A stretch of 32,634 nucleotides of DNA from contig CAMAYX010000006.1 in NCBI GenBank assembly GCA_945862405.1, forward strand, positions 1 to 32,634, in the 5' to 3' direction. The notes under the pieces were generated by a model, which saw only the letters and a program-made list of their open reading frames with translations, was not told the DNA's origin and did no database searches. Positions 9,041-17,567 of the stretch are shown here, one piece after another (position 1 is the stretch's first letter; each line of letters opens with the position of its first letter). Origin of the DNA: Legionella genomosp. 1 (GTDB taxonomy: Bacteria; Pseudomonadota; Gammaproteobacteria; Legionellales; Legionellaceae). The translations under genes were made by a program, and so were the position numbers.

Positions 9041-9844
9041 TTATTTTTCCGCAATAGTTTTAGTATCCGCAGGTTTTTTTACCGCTTGTTGTTTGCTAGC
9101 TACTTTGAGCGGTTGATTTGCTATACTCTTAGCAGCAATTGATTTTAGGTTTGTAGTAACTGGAAACCTTTGCAAAGCCGTGGCAATTTCTTTGTACAAA
9201 GCTGGCAACCATGTTGGTTGAGCAAATGAAGAAGTTGCAGGTTTATCTTTGCGTAAGTCATTGGGTGCAATAATAATTTGTGAATGTCCCAAGCCCACAC
9301 GTCGAACCAGTAGAAACAACTGATCAATGGCTTTATCGCCAATCGCCAGACACCCTACCGACATTGCTTTTCCATGGAGGAAAATATTACCGCCAAGTTG
9401 TTTGCGACCATCCTTGCTGGCTTGCAGACGATCAAAATTGTTGGGATAACTTATCATCATCGATAAATGATACGTGCTAAAAGGATTGAACGAAGTAAGC
9501 CTATACACCCCTTCCGGAATTTGCATATCACGTTCTTTAAGCTTGGGACCTAATCTACCGCTAAATGCTGTCAAAGGATAAGCATGAATAAATCGCCAGG
9601 AGCTTTGCTCATCTTTAGCCCATAACTGCACTTCGCGTTCTTTCTTAAAGGCTAAAAGAGCAATGTCGGAAGGTGGGTAAGCAATTTTAGCTGCGGTAAA
9701 AAAACCTTTTAATTGCGGCTCAGTTTGTAAACCATAGCGAGCTACCGCTTTATCAATAGCATTATCCAAACTAATCTTGCCGCCTCCCATAGGGAAGGCA
9801 CAAGGTGTTATGAAAAAGCAGAGCACTAAAATCAGATATCGCAT
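9041..9844 (-). CDS. YafK-type murein L,D-transpeptidase (YkuD domain)
   Basis: Signal peptide, 'IPEGVYRLTSFNPFSTYHLSMMISYPN' and catalytic 'IFLHGKAMSVGCLAIGD'. Confidence 0.88.
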   Translation of the reverse strand: MRYLILVLCFFITPCAFPMGGGKISLDNAIDKAVARYGLQTEPQLKGFFTAAKIAYPPSDIALLAFKKEREVQLWAKDEQSSWRFIHAYPLTAFSGRLGPKLKERDMQIPEGVYRLTSFNPFSTYHLSMMISYPNNFDRLQASKDGRKQLGGNIFLHGKAMSVGCLAIGDKAIDQLFLLVRRVGLGHSQIIIAPNDLRKDKPATSSFAQPTWLPALYKEIATALQRFPVTTNLKSIAAKSIANQPLKVASKQQAVKKPADTKTIAEK

Positions 9845-9901
9845 AGTAAGTCGAAAACCATATTTTCAAAAATAGTAACAAAATTAATGCAAGGGAACAA
9901 T

Positions 9902-10804
9902 TTATCGTTCATGTTTCCTTGATTGTTGTTCCTCATGTTCTCCAATTTTTGCATCAAAATTCAAAGCTGACTTATTTTTTGCTTCTTGCTCTGGGTTTGG
10001 CTTATAGTCAGGCAATATCTTCACAAGTTCATTAACTCGTAAAATCAAATCATAAAACTCAGTACGAAAATCTTTTAAGTGTTTCTCAACTTCCTCAGTC
10101 CTATCAATGTAGCTCGCTAGCACACCCTCAATTTGTTGACGCTGTTCATTAAAAACAACCAGGGTTGAAAGAAATTCTGAGCGTATTTGTTGATCCAACT
10201 CCACACCCAGCACCGTCGAAATTTTTTCCCAAAATTCCGCAGAAGGATTGTCATCTTTTTCATAATAAACCATGGCCGTTTGAATGGCGTCTTTCATGAC
10301 TTCTTCTGATTTGATGATATCGTGATTACGAAGAATTTTGTTAAGACTGGCAGCCGCTGAGGTTAAGGACTTCTTTAATTCCTGAGCTTGCTTTTTCATA
10401 CTAGACTGGCTTTCAGCGATTAACTCTTGATGCTCACTTTGCTCAAGACTATAGCGCTCTCCTAACTCAATTAATCTTGTACGTTTTTCCTCCAAGTCTT
10501 CACGAGTACCTGTACCAGGTGATCCCTCCTCTTTATCACTTTGGCCGGTGACTAAAAAATCAATAAATATCTTTTGTGCATAAACCTGATAATCATGAAC
10601 TTGTTGCAGAATAATACCATTGAATACATTCTTTAATGGAACACGTAGCAGTTGGTAGTAAATACTATTTGGATTTTTTATGGCACTGATTAAATCATCG
10701 TGTTTTAAATGGATATCATACCCTTCCAAAACTCGCTGAGATGTAAGGATCCCATAAGTTGAAAACCATAGTGACAAATCGGATTGTTTTACGTCTTCAT
10801 TCAT
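9902..10804 (-). CDS. Uncharacterised soluble protein with predicted coiled-coil segments
   Basis: Long ORF, Glu/Lys/Gln-rich heptad-like stretches (EEKRTRLIELGERYSLEQSEHQELIAESQSSMKKQAQELKKSL); no family recognised. Confidence 0.7.
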   Translation of the reverse strand: MNEDVKQSDLSLWFSTYGILTSQRVLEGYDIHLKHDDLISAIKNPNSIYYQLLRVPLKNVFNGIILQQVHDYQVYAQKIFIDFLVTGQSDKEEGSPGTGTREDLEEKRTRLIELGERYSLEQSEHQELIAESQSSMKKQAQELKKSLTSAAASLNKILRNHDIIKSEEVMKDAIQTAMVYYEKDDNPSAEFWEKISTVLGVELDQQIRSEFLSTLVVFNEQRQQIEGVLASYIDRTEEVEKHLKDFRTEFYDLILRVNELVKILPDYKPNPEQEAKNKSALNFDAKIGEHEEQQSRKHER

Positions 10805-10840
10805 GAGTTATTCCATTATTGAGTCATTAATAACTTAACA

Positions 10841-11485
10841 TCACACAGAAACCATTTCCTTCGCTGGCTTTACGTTCCATTGCAAACAATTCCAAGATTC
10901 AACTTCGGAATTCTTTTCAAAGATACATAATGCCCCGGTTGCAATTTTAATTCCATGCTGAGCAGTAAATTTTGCAAAATTTCCTGTTAAATAGGGTGCA
11001 AAACGCGCAACGCCATTACTTGTTACTACTAGAATTGTTTTATTAAGATGTCTTGCCAGCATTTCTTGAGAGAATTTTTGCCAGTTAGCAATAATTTCTT
11101 GCGGGTTTACATTCCACCCAGAAGGTACTTTCGCTTCGGCCTCCCAGTCTTTAAGAGCTTGCTCACCAACACGAGCCACTACCTCTTCTTCAGGCAAATT
11201 TTCATCAGGCCCGTAGTCAATTTCATTAAAAATAGACAAGGTATGAATTTCAAGATCGCGATTGATAACCTTGAGTAATTCTTCCGCTGTTTGTCGAGCT
11301 CGTTTTAATTGCGAAGTGAACACCACATCTGGCATTAAAGCTTGTCGCAGCAAATAAGCACCAAGCATACGGCCTTGCTCTAAGCCACTATCTACCAAAG
11401 GCAAGTCGGTGATCCCAACACGTCTTACCACATCACCGGCAGCAAAGGTATTACCATGTCGTGCAATTAGTAATTTAGTATTCAT
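10841..11485 (-). CDS. Histidine phosphatase family (phosphoglycerate mutase-like) protein
   Basis: N-terminal LLIARHGNT, VFTSQLKRARQTAEELL, EIDYGPDE, VVTSNGVARF. Confidence 0.88.
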   Translation of the reverse strand: MNTKLLIARHGNTFAAGDVVRRVGITDLPLVDSGLEQGRMLGAYLLRQALMPDVVFTSQLKRARQTAEELLKVINRDLEIHTLSIFNEIDYGPDENLPEEEVVARVGEQALKDWEAEAKVPSGWNVNPQEIIANWQKFSQEMLARHLNKTILVVTSNGVARFAPYLTGNFAKFTAQHGIKIATGALCIFEKNSEVESWNCLQWNVKPAKEMVSV

Positions 11486-11504
11486 TTCTTCCTCAGTTTT
11501 TCAA

Positions 11505-12314
11505 CTACAACAGTTCTCCATGAACCTTAATTAAAGTCTCCGCCCGAATGATATCTTCAGGACTGTCAACACCCGACATGTTGGCACGGCCTTTATAATC
11601 GACAGCAACACACCTTAAGGTATAACCGTGTTCGATTAGGCGCAGTAACTCTAATCCCTCAATTTTTTCAAGCCGACTTTCGGCTAATTGAGCATATTTT
11701 TGTAACATATCATAGGAGTATCCATATAATCCAATATGTCGATATACGGGGCTCATTTTGCCTTGAACACGTTGAACGTTTTCATTACGAATCGCCGGTA
11801 TAATGCTTTTACTAAACCAAAAAGCTTTCCCCGTAACCTCATCAAATGCTGCTGTAGTACCACTGAATGGCGTGCTTTTTTTATTTTCACGTAATTTGTC
11901 TAATTGCTCCCAACTTAATTGAGTTACGGGTGTTATTGCGTCGCAAGGTTGGTCGATGTAGCTAGCGATCATATTTGCCAAAAAATCAGGAGGAGTTAAT
12001 GGGGCATCTCCCTGCATATTAATTACAAAATCGGGTCGTTCAGGTAGTTGGCGCACTGCCTCGGCCGCCCTATCCGTACCCGTTGGCGCGTCCACAGAGG
12101 TCATTAGCCATTCAACAGCTATCTCGTCACAATGATCGCCTATGCGTTGATCATCCGTAGCTACTACAATGGATATATTCTCAATGCCAACCGACGCTGC
12201 TTTACAAATCTCCACGACCCTAGACAACATGCTTTGGCCATTAATTTGTACTAATGGTTTTCCAGGTAGCCGTGTTGAACCATATCTGGCTGGGATAATA
12301 ATTACAGTTTTCAA
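11505..12314 (-). CDS. kdsB: KdsB-like 3-deoxy-manno-octulosonate cytidylyltransferase
   Basis: IIPARYGSTRLPGKPL, VVATDDQRI, GTDRAAEA, INMQGDAPL, YRHIGLYGYS, GVDSPEDI. TTG start at 12314, preceded by AGGAG, fits the family N-terminus better than the track's ATG at 12413. Confidence 0.85.
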   Translation of the reverse strand: MKTVIIIPARYGSTRLPGKPLVQINGQSMLSRVVEICKAASVGIENISIVVATDDQRIGDHCDEIAVEWLMTSVDAPTGTDRAAEAVRQLPERPDFVINMQGDAPLTPPDFLANMIASYIDQPCDAITPVTQLSWEQLDKLRENKKSTPFSGTTAAFDEVTGKAFWFSKSIIPAIRNENVQRVQGKMSPVYRHIGLYGYSYDMLQKYAQLAESRLEKIEGLELLRLIEHGYTLRCVAVDYKGRANMSGVDSPEDIIRAETLIKVHGELL

Positions 12315-12331
12315 ACTTCTGCTCCTTGTGC

Positions 12332-12443
12332 AACAAGGACTTAGGTTAAAAGCCAATGAACCCGGGTTAGGGGTTAGGGCTTCGCCTGCATCCAGGCTAC
12401 AGTATTTTAACAATGAGATTAGGCTTTTGCGTAAGTCCTGAAC
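12332..12443. mobile_element. MITE-like element with imperfect terminal inverted repeats AGGACTTA(N)nAAAAGCC / GGCTTTT(N)nTAAGTCCT
   Basis: Left AGGACTTAGGTTAAAAGCC (from 12336) and right GGCTTTTGCGTAAGTCCT (to 12439) are inverted copies; the interior contains hairpin repeat copy 3. Confidence 0.6.
12359..12400 (-). repeat. Hairpin repeat copy 3: GTAGCCTGGATGCAGGCGAAGCCCTAACCCCTAACCCGGGTT (minus strand)
   Basis: Same GTAGCCTnGATnCAG... layout as the other copies; stem ACCCGGG vs CCTGGAT with one G-U and one mismatch. Confidence 0.75.
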
Positions 12444-12514
12444 ATTTGTTATGATTTACCGCCTGGAATCATACCCCCCCGTTTTCGCGAATTCAACAAA
12501 GTCAAAGGTTTTCA

Positions 12515-13141
12515 ATGTCCACAGATATCTCAATTCTGAACAGTTTTTTACGAGTATCCACTCCAAAACCGTGGTTGCAGTATGCGTTAGCGAATATCCC
12601 AATGCTCTTAGTCGATCACGCACATTGCGAACGTAAAGCTGCGGCAACAGCACTTAACTTCATCAGCAAATATCCAGAGAAAGAAGACATTGTCGCCATG
12701 ATGTCGCCGCTGGCGCGCGAGGAGTTGCTGCATTTTGAAAAAGTCATGGATATTATCAATGAACGCGATATTTCCTTCGGTTCACTTTCCCCCTCTTCCT
12801 ATGCTCAGCGTTTGCATAAAGCAGTTACGGTTCATTCTGGCAATGACCGCTTACGCGATCAACTGATTGTTGGAGCCATTATTGAAGCCCGCTCCTGCGA
12901 GAGGTTTTTTACTTTAGCCGCGCACATTGATGATCCAACATTAAGCAAATTTTACGCGGCTTTAGTTAAGGCTGAAGCCCGGCATTTTGAGGATTATCTG
13001 CAGTTGGCAAAAAAATATGGTGATTACAGCATCGATGGCCGTATTCAACGCTTTTTAGATATTGAAAACGAGTTAATAGCATCGGAGGATGAGGTGTTCC
13101 GCTTCCATAGCGGAATACCAAAGGTTGCCGTTCCCACTTAG
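12515..13141 (+). CDS. miaE: tRNA-(ms[2]io[6]A)-hydroxylase
   Basis: Diiron motifs in 'LLVDHAHCERKAAATAL', 'REELLHFEKV', 'GAIIEARSCERFFTLA' and 'KAEARHFEDYLQLA', typical of MiaE. Confidence 0.92.
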   Translation: MSTDISILNSFLRVSTPKPWLQYALANIPMLLVDHAHCERKAAATALNFISKYPEKEDIVAMMSPLAREELLHFEKVMDIINERDISFGSLSPSSYAQRLHKAVTVHSGNDRLRDQLIVGAIIEARSCERFFTLAAHIDDPTLSKFYAALVKAEARHFEDYLQLAKKYGDYSIDGRIQRFLDIENELIASEDEVFRFHSGIPKVAVPT

Positions 13142-13152
13142 GTGGGAACGGC
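13127..13152. terminator. Perfect 11-bp stem-loop GCCGTTCCCAC-TTAG-GTGGGAACGGC between convergent genes (candidate bidirectional terminator, no U-run)
   Basis: Inverted repeat 13127-13137 / 13142-13152; the miaE stop codon TAG (13139-13141) lies in the loop. Confidence 0.6.
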
Positions 13153-13158
13153 AGCGTA

Positions 13159-13875
13159 TTACGGTCTGGGTGAGGATGGCTCGTGCTGGAAATCCATTTC
13201 GTAGCGGCCGCTCAAAAAGCTCTGTAGACCATGCTCTTGATCATCACGCAAATCATTAAACTCATCTTTTTTGAGTCGATGGCCGTCTCTGTGTTCATAA
13301 ATCCCAGATTGAGGAGGAGATTCACTAAAGTGATGGGTAAGTAACCAAGCATCAATTCCTGCTTTAAAAAATGCTTCTTGTCGTGGAGTAGCTGGTTCCC
13401 CATCAGAGCGAACAAGATTATAATCACGATTTAACTTATTATCATCCGTAAACTGCACAAAGTTGGCAAACGTAGGTAATTTATCAATTTTAGGAATATC
13501 ATTCATATGCCATAGATTGCTGGCGAGATGCCCAATTGGGTAAGCGGTATGCTCTACGATTTGATCAAACATCCATCCCCAAGGATCGCTGGCAATTAAT
13601 GCATCAACACGTTTTTTAGCTAAAATGCATAATTCACCTAATGCAGATACCCAGCTGTCATAACCTTTTTGACCTTCCATGACCATCTTGTTAGCGAAGT
13701 CTTGATACTCTTTCCATGCATTTTCTTCTGCTTCTTTTGGATGCGCCGCTTGACGCTTACCCTGACGCATCAATAGATTTGCTTGACGCATCTGCTGTTG
13801 CTCTTCAAATAATTCTCTTCTTTTTGCTTGAATCATTTCGTTTTCAAGTTCTTTTTTCATACGATCATCAGGCAT
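13159..13875 (-). CDS. Uncharacterised protein
   Basis: Long ORF in the minC-lpxH operon. ATG at 13875 with an upstream GGAG is a better start than the track's 13923, which lies inside lpxH. No family recognised. Confidence 0.65.
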   Translation of the reverse strand: MPDDRMKKELENEMIQAKRRELFEEQQQMRQANLLMRQGKRQAAHPKEAEENAWKEYQDFANKMVMEGQKGYDSWVSALGELCILAKKRVDALIASDPWGWMFDQIVEHTAYPIGHLASNLWHMNDIPKIDKLPTFANFVQFTDDNKLNRDYNLVRSDGEPATPRQEAFFKAGIDAWLLTHHFSESPPQSGIYEHRDGHRLKKDEFNDLRDDQEHGLQSFLSGRYEMDFQHEPSSPRP

Positions 13876-13879
13876 AATA

Positions 13880-14602
13880 TCACTCCAAAAGCTGGTCAAA
13901 ATATAAGCTATTTTCTTTATCATAACACATTAGCAAAGGTGTGTCATCCCAATCGCTAAGCACGTACTGGCGAAAACTACATTTAGATCGTTCATGCACA
14001 GTTAGCCCAGGCTTATGGGTATGTCCATGAATTAATATTGACACCTTATACTCCTGCATGTGACGTATCATAGCATCAGGAACGGTGTCCAAATTTTGCA
14101 TATTTTTTTGCCCATTTTGACTGTGCTGCCTTACCGCATATACTAATTTTGAACGAAATTTAAAGGGAAGTTTGAGAAACAGTCTAGGGAAAATTTTATT
14201 ACGTGTTAAGCGCCGCAGCCATTGATGACTGGTATCTTTAGTACAATAACGATCGCCATGCGCTAATATAACCTTCTCATTTCCCAATTGAATAACCTCA
14301 GGTTCAGCCAAAATTTTCATTCCGGCCAAATCTGCAAATTGTTCGCCTAAGAGAAAATCTCGGTTCCCATGAATATAGTATAGGCCAATTTGGTGCTGTG
14401 TAAGCTCGCGCAACCTACTGGCAATACTTTTACTCCAAGCATTGATCCCGTCATCCCCTGGCCAAACATGAAATAAGTCGCCTAAGATATAAACGTTTTT
14501 GGTATGCTGCAACGCCCAATCCATAAATTTATGAAATTTATTGGTAATTTGAATTTCGTCGGGGTGAAGATGTAAATCCGAAATAAAAACAGCTTCTATC
14601 AT
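13880..14602 (-). CDS. lpxH: UDP-2,3-diacylglucosamine diphosphatase
   Basis: Metallophosphatase motifs FISDLHLHP, LGDLFHVWPGDD, HGNRDFLLG, LAHGDRYCT, HGHTHKPG. Confidence 0.93.
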   Translation of the reverse strand: MIEAVFISDLHLHPDEIQITNKFHKFMDWALQHTKNVYILGDLFHVWPGDDGINAWSKSIASRLRELTQHQIGLYYIHGNRDFLLGEQFADLAGMKILAEPEVIQLGNEKVILAHGDRYCTKDTSHQWLRRLTRNKIFPRLFLKLPFKFRSKLVYAVRQHSQNGQKNMQNLDTVPDAMIRHMQEYKVSILIHGHTHKPGLTVHERSKCSFRQYVLSDWDDTPLLMCYDKENSLYFDQLLE

Positions 14603-15297
14603 ACAGGCTCAATTTGAATATGCTCGTCCTGAAGGTAGATTTGGCAAGGGCCATGATATGGTTCTATAGCATCGCTTAAGCGATAAAACCCAGCAATGGA
14701 TACTAACTCAGCCTCTAAAGACTGACAGAAAATACGTGCACTCTTATCGCCGGCAATTCCTGCCAGCGCTCGACCACGTAAGGCTCCATAGACGTGTATA
14801 TTTCCGTCCGCTAGCAATTCTGCTCCATGACTCACGGCAGCAACAATGACAAGATCACCTTTGCTCACGACTTGTTGACCTGAACGAACCGGCGTGGTGA
14901 GTAATTTACTGCGAATTGTTTCGTGAGGGATTTCTTGATCAACTGCTTTTTCAGCCAGTATAGGCTTATCATGATTTGAAGAGGCGTGCACAATCGCCAA
15001 TCCCTGAGATTGGGCTACAGTTTCTAAAATAGGATTCCCACCTTGCAAAGCGACAGGCACTAGCCCGTGCTCTCTCATGGTTTGACAAGTTCCTTGTAAA
15101 TCCAAAATATCATCGTGTATTGAAGAACAATCGATAACAACGGGAGATTGTTTGAACAAACGCGGCGCTTGCGCAACAATTTCAGCAAGTTGCTGAGATA
15201 AAAGATTTTTATCTGAGTTTAGTAAGGTTAAAACCGTTAAAGTGTACAGTCTTCCTTTAAGCTTAAATGTCTGTGATTTCAATGCATTATCAGTCAT
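14599..15297 (-). CDS. minC: Septum site-determining protein MinC
   Basis: MinC_N-like FKLKGRLYTLTVLTL and C-terminal beta-helix region GDLVIVAAVSHGAELLADGNIHVYGALRGRALAG; stop overlaps the lpxH start by 4 nt. Confidence 0.93.
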   Translation of the reverse strand: MTDNALKSQTFKLKGRLYTLTVLTLLNSDKNLLSQQLAEIVAQAPRLFKQSPVVIDCSSIHDDILDLQGTCQTMREHGLVPVALQGGNPILETVAQSQGLAIVHASSNHDKPILAEKAVDQEIPHETIRSKLLTTPVRSGQQVVSKGDLVIVAAVSHGAELLADGNIHVYGALRGRALAGIAGDKSARIFCQSLEAELVSIAGFYRLSDAIEPYHGPCQIYLQDEHIQIEPV

Positions 15298-15368
15298 AGC
15301 TGCGATATCCATCGCCCTCATTTTTGTTTATACTAGCACGCAGGAGTAAATAACAGAAGGTTAATGAC

Positions 15369-17024
15369 GTGGATAAATTATGGCTGCAGAATTATCAACC
15401 AGGGATTCCTCAGGAGATAAGTCTTGAAGGGTACTCTTCTTTGATAACCTTGTTTGAAAATTCCTGCCAGAAATTTACCGATGAAATTGCTTACATCAAT
15501 ATGGATTGCAAACTCACTTATGGTGAAGTCGATACGTTAACTGCTCAATTTGCCTCGTATTTACAACAACAGGGTTTAAAAAAAGGGTCCCGTGTGGCCA
15601 TCATGATGCCCAATTTACTACAATACCCCATCGCGTTATTTGGAATTTTGCGAGCAGGATTGGTTGTTGTAAATACTAATCCACTCTATACCAGTGATGA
15701 GCTGATACACCAGATTAATGATGCAGGTGCAGAAGCTATAATCGTCATGGAGAATTTTGCTAAAACCTTGGGAAAAGCACTTACACACATACCAAGCTTA
15801 AAGCATATTATCACCACACAGATGGCTGATCTCTTTCCGACACCTAAACGACTCATTGTTAATTTTGTTGTGAAACATATTAAAAAATTGGTGCCCGACT
15901 TTAATCTTCCGCACGCAACAACATTTCGCAAAGCACTAAAATTAGGTGCTGAGCAACCCTTTCAGCCCGTGAATTTAACTCTAGAAGACGTTGCATTTTT
16001 ACAATATACCGGAGGAACAACCGGCATAGCTAAGGGTGCTATCCTTACGCACAAAAACATGGTTGCCAATGTCTTACAAGCTTACGCGTGGATATCTCCG
16101 TTGGATATTAGTTCCCAAGACTGCATTGTAACTGCGTTACCGCTTTATCATATTTTTTCTCTTACCGCGAACTGCCTTACGTTTTTTAAAGCTGGCGCAA
16201 AAAATATTTTGGTTACTAATCCCCGCGATATGCCTAGATTTATTAAAGAAATCAAAAATGCTCAATTCACCGCTATTACAGGTGTTAACACCTTATTTAA
16301 CACCTTATTGAATAGCCCGCGATTTGGTGAAATTGATTTCTCAAAATTAAAACTTGCATTGGCCGGTGGTATGGCTTTGCAGAAAAATGTTGCCCTTAAA
16401 TGGCGCGAAAAAACTAATTCAAGAGTTGTGGAAGCCTACGGTTTAACCGAAACCAGTCCAGCTGTGACGATAAATCCAATGTCACAAGAAGATTATACCG
16501 GCAGTATTGGATTACCCCTGCCTTCAACAGAAATTTCCATTCGCGATAATGACGGCTTAGAAGCACCCCTCGGGCAAAAAGGGGAACTTTGTATTCGCGG
16601 CCCGCAAGTAATGCAGGGCTATTGGCATAAGAATGAAGAAACTGCCCTTGTTTTCTGGCCGGATAAATTTCTACGTACAGGCGACATTGCCGTAGTCGAT
16701 ACCCAAGGATTTGTTTATCTTGTCGACCGTAAAAAGGATATGATTTTAGTATCTGGTTTCAACGTATACCCAAATGAAGTAGAACAAGTAATTAATATGC
16801 ATCCTGGGGTTCTTGAAGTGGGAGTGATTGGCGTGTCCGACGGCGAATCAGGCGAAAAGGTTAAAGCATGCATCGTAAAACGCGATCTTGCTTTGACAGC
16901 AGAAGATATTATCCGTCATTGCCGTGAACATTTAACCGCCTACAAAGTTCCTAAAATTATTGAGTTTTATAGTGAGCTGCCCAAAACCAACGTGGGGAAA
17001 ATTTTACGTAGGGCTTTGAAATAA
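15369..17024 (+). CDS. fadD: Long-chain-fatty-acid-CoA ligase
   Basis: AMP-binding motif QYTGGTTGIAKGAILTHKNM, EAYGLTETSPAVT, GYWHKNEET, LVDRKKDMILVSGFNVYPNEVE; GTG start at 15369. Confidence 0.93.
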   Translation: MDKLWLQNYQPGIPQEISLEGYSSLITLFENSCQKFTDEIAYINMDCKLTYGEVDTLTAQFASYLQQQGLKKGSRVAIMMPNLLQYPIALFGILRAGLVVVNTNPLYTSDELIHQINDAGAEAIIVMENFAKTLGKALTHIPSLKHIITTQMADLFPTPKRLIVNFVVKHIKKLVPDFNLPHATTFRKALKLGAEQPFQPVNLTLEDVAFLQYTGGTTGIAKGAILTHKNMVANVLQAYAWISPLDISSQDCIVTALPLYHIFSLTANCLTFFKAGAKNILVTNPRDMPRFIKEIKNAQFTAITGVNTLFNTLLNSPRFGEIDFSKLKLALAGGMALQKNVALKWREKTNSRVVEAYGLTETSPAVTINPMSQEDYTGSIGLPLPSTEISIRDNDGLEAPLGQKGELCIRGPQVMQGYWHKNEETALVFWPDKFLRTGDIAVVDTQGFVYLVDRKKDMILVSGFNVYPNEVEQVINMHPGVLEVGVIGVSDGESGEKVKACIVKRDLALTAEDIIRHCREHLTAYKVPKIIEFYSELPKTNVGKILRRALK

Positions 17025-17039
17025 GTACATCACCCGGAG

Positions 17040-17567
17040 CTACGTTCGAGACGACGTATGCGCCGTGGAATTGACCAACTGTCTCATGATTCGTGCCGTT
17101 GCACCCCATACGTTCTGCTCACTAGGTATAAACTGCCAGCTTTTAATTTCCCTACCCGCGCCTGAAACCACTATTTCACGGTAATTCTCTTCGTTAACGA
17201 CCAACTTCATGGGTAAGGTGATGATAGCGGCAACTTCTAATTCATTCATTTGATAAGGGTTGATACTGCTAATAGAAGCCAGCCAAGGATTAATTACCGT
17301 TCCGCGCAAGGTGATTTCGGGGCTCAATTCTCTAATACGTTGAACGCGATCTTCAGAAATGCCTAGTTCTTCATGCAATTCCCGCAATGCAGTTGACCAA
17401 AGATCCTCATCTCCCCATTCCCAGCCTCCTCCTGGGAAGCAGATTTCTCCAGGATGATGACGTAAATGAGGACTTCGTAGCGTAAGGATTAAAGAGTCCG
17501 TAGCTTGTTCATATAGCACTATAACCGCTGATTTCTTTGTCATATTAGATGCCCTACAAGCCGGCAT
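17040..17567 (-). CDS. NUDIX hydrolase, CoA pyrophosphatase-like
   Basis: Nudix box region FPGGGWEWGDEDLWSTALRELHEELGI; 'LRGTVINPWLA'. Confidence 0.87.
   Translation of the reverse strand: MPACRASNMTKKSAVIVLYEQATDSLILTLRSPHLRHHPGEICFPGGGWEWGDEDLWSTALRELHEELGISEDRVQRIRELSPEITLRGTVINPWLASISSINPYQMNELEVAAIITLPMKLVVNEENYREIVVSGAGREIKSWQFIPSEQNVWGATARIMRQLVNSTAHTSSRT

Noticed and set aside
12359-12379. Telomere-like GGGTTAGGGGTTAGGG stretch (possible G-quadruplex)
   Set aside because: Too short for a confident quadruplex or telomere claim; explained as the interior of hairpin repeat copy 3 in the MITE-like element.
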